DNA of 64,000 nt from an uncultured Porphyromonadaceae bacterium. GTDB lineage: Bacteria > Bacteroidota > Bacteroidia > Bacteroidales > Muribaculaceae. Every line of letters starts with the position of its first letter. Positions within the stretch are counted from its first letter, which is position 1. A program made the position numbers and the translations under genes. The stretch lies in the NCBI GenBank assembly GCA_947567425.1, contig CANOLV010000010.1, positions 28,698 through 92,697 on the forward strand, in the 5' to 3' direction. A model generated the notes under the pieces. The model did no database searches. It was given only the letters and a program-made list of their open reading frames with translations, and was not told where the DNA came from. Positions 63,622 through 64,000 of this stretch are shown piece by piece.

Positions 63622-63699
63622 ATTTCCGATATATAGCCAGAAATGATCCACTTCCAACCAATTCTGATTACACACACAGGATTCGTCGGACGTTGCCAC

Positions 63700-63793
63700 A
63701 ACCGATGTCCTGCGGACATCAATTGCGGGTATCACCCATGACCGGGCACATGCCGCCTGTCGGCTTCATGTACCCGGTTAATAGCCTGCGGCA
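63700..63793 (-). repeat. REP-like element copy D
   Basis: Inverted relative to copies A and C: palindrome ATGTCC-TGC-GGACAT, hairpin arms CCGGGCACATG / CATGTACCCGG, and GCCTGCGGC at the end. The spacer between palindrome and hairpin differs completely from copy A. From 63794 to the window end no gene is supported; a 9-bp stem GGCATTCCC / GGGGATGCC closes the window. Confidence 0.88.
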
Positions 63794-64000
63794 GCTACAA
63801 TCCATCCCCAAAACGGCTCTACCGGCGCGCCTACGGCAAGCCCCGCCCAATCACATCCTCTGGCCCCCCTTTAAAGGGCTTAGTTTTGGGGGATTTGGCG
63901 TGGAGGGCTTTCTTTTTCGGGTGAAGAATCCAAATAGAAACGCAAAGTTTTAGGCGTATCAAGCTGAAAGGCATTCCCACTCTCCTCGCGAGGGGATGCC

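Noticed and set aside
58060-63629. Target-site duplication of the transposon
   Set aside because: Flanks CTGGATC and ATTTCCG do not match, and shifting the boundary inward by up to 26 bases yields only inverted, not direct, repeats.
63693-63953. 86-residue frame at the window end
   Set aside because: It runs through REP copy D and low-complexity sequence; no coding pattern is visible.
1-64000. tRNA, rRNA or tmRNA genes
   Set aside because: I looked in the larger intergenic regions and saw no cloverleaf or conserved rRNA sequence; a covariance search would be needed to exclude them fully.

Overview
The window looks like chromosomal DNA of a gut Bacteroidales bacterium, most likely Muribaculaceae (S24-7) or a close relative. 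The evidence is a SusC/SusD polysaccharide utilization locus (PUL), many promoters of the Bacteroidetes type (-7 box TAnnTTTG, some with TTTG or TTG 18-21 bp upstream), A-rich leaders with little Shine-Dalgarno signal, secreted proteins with Bacteroidetes-type signals, and an anaerobic ribonucleotide reductase. The family assignment is inference; no rRNA or marker phylogeny is present.

Layout. (1) 1-19.1 kb: a PUL with a membrane-spanning sensor/AraC regulator (cut by the window edge), an ECF sigma factor, a discoidin-type lipoprotein, SusC, SusD, a beta-helix glycosidase-like protein, a heparinase II/III-type lyase, GH97, GH43 and GH88, closed by a strong terminator. Lyase plus GH88 points to a uronic-acid-containing glycan; no sulfatase is present. 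(2) 19.2-23.2 kb: a secreted leucine-rich-repeat protein, then an AT-rich island (frameshifted cysteine-peptidase-like lipoprotein and two secreted paralogues). The island is bracketed by a direct repeat of the LRR gene's 3' end and 3' UTR. (3) 23.2-27.7 kb: lepA, nhaA, pncB. (4) 27.8-28.8 kb: a Y1 (IS200/RAYT-like) transposase among REP-like elements and 36-bp tandem repeats; another REP copy lies at 63.7 kb. (5) 28.9-35 kb: GDP-fucose synthesis (gmd, fcl), an astacin-like lipoprotein, nrdD-nrdG. (6) 35.4-39.4 kb: an oxalate catabolism operon (frc, oxc, AEC-type carrier). (7) 39.5-45.8 kb: a 2090-residue GLUG-repeat surface protein. (8) 46-57.4 kb: housekeeping genes (thioredoxin-like, methyltransferase, pgk, pyrF, prfA, tgt, lptG-type permease, nucleoside phosphorylase, dprA, thioesterase).

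(9) 57.4-63.6 kb is the most unusual part. A candidate small RNA and a toxin-antitoxin operon with a mirrored operator/promoter are followed by a 5.6-kb transposon (58067-63621). The transposon has perfect 48-bp terminal inverted repeats and an IS1595-type transposase, and it interrupts the toxin gene. It carries a leftward five-gene cargo operon (PD-(D/E)XK-like nuclease candidate, small coiled-coil protein, 291-residue protein with an internal duplication, 38-aa membrane peptide, 53-aa basic peptide), a large multi-helix inverted repeat in front of it, and three rightward small genes. Its function is unknown; anti-phage defence is a reasonable hypothesis only.
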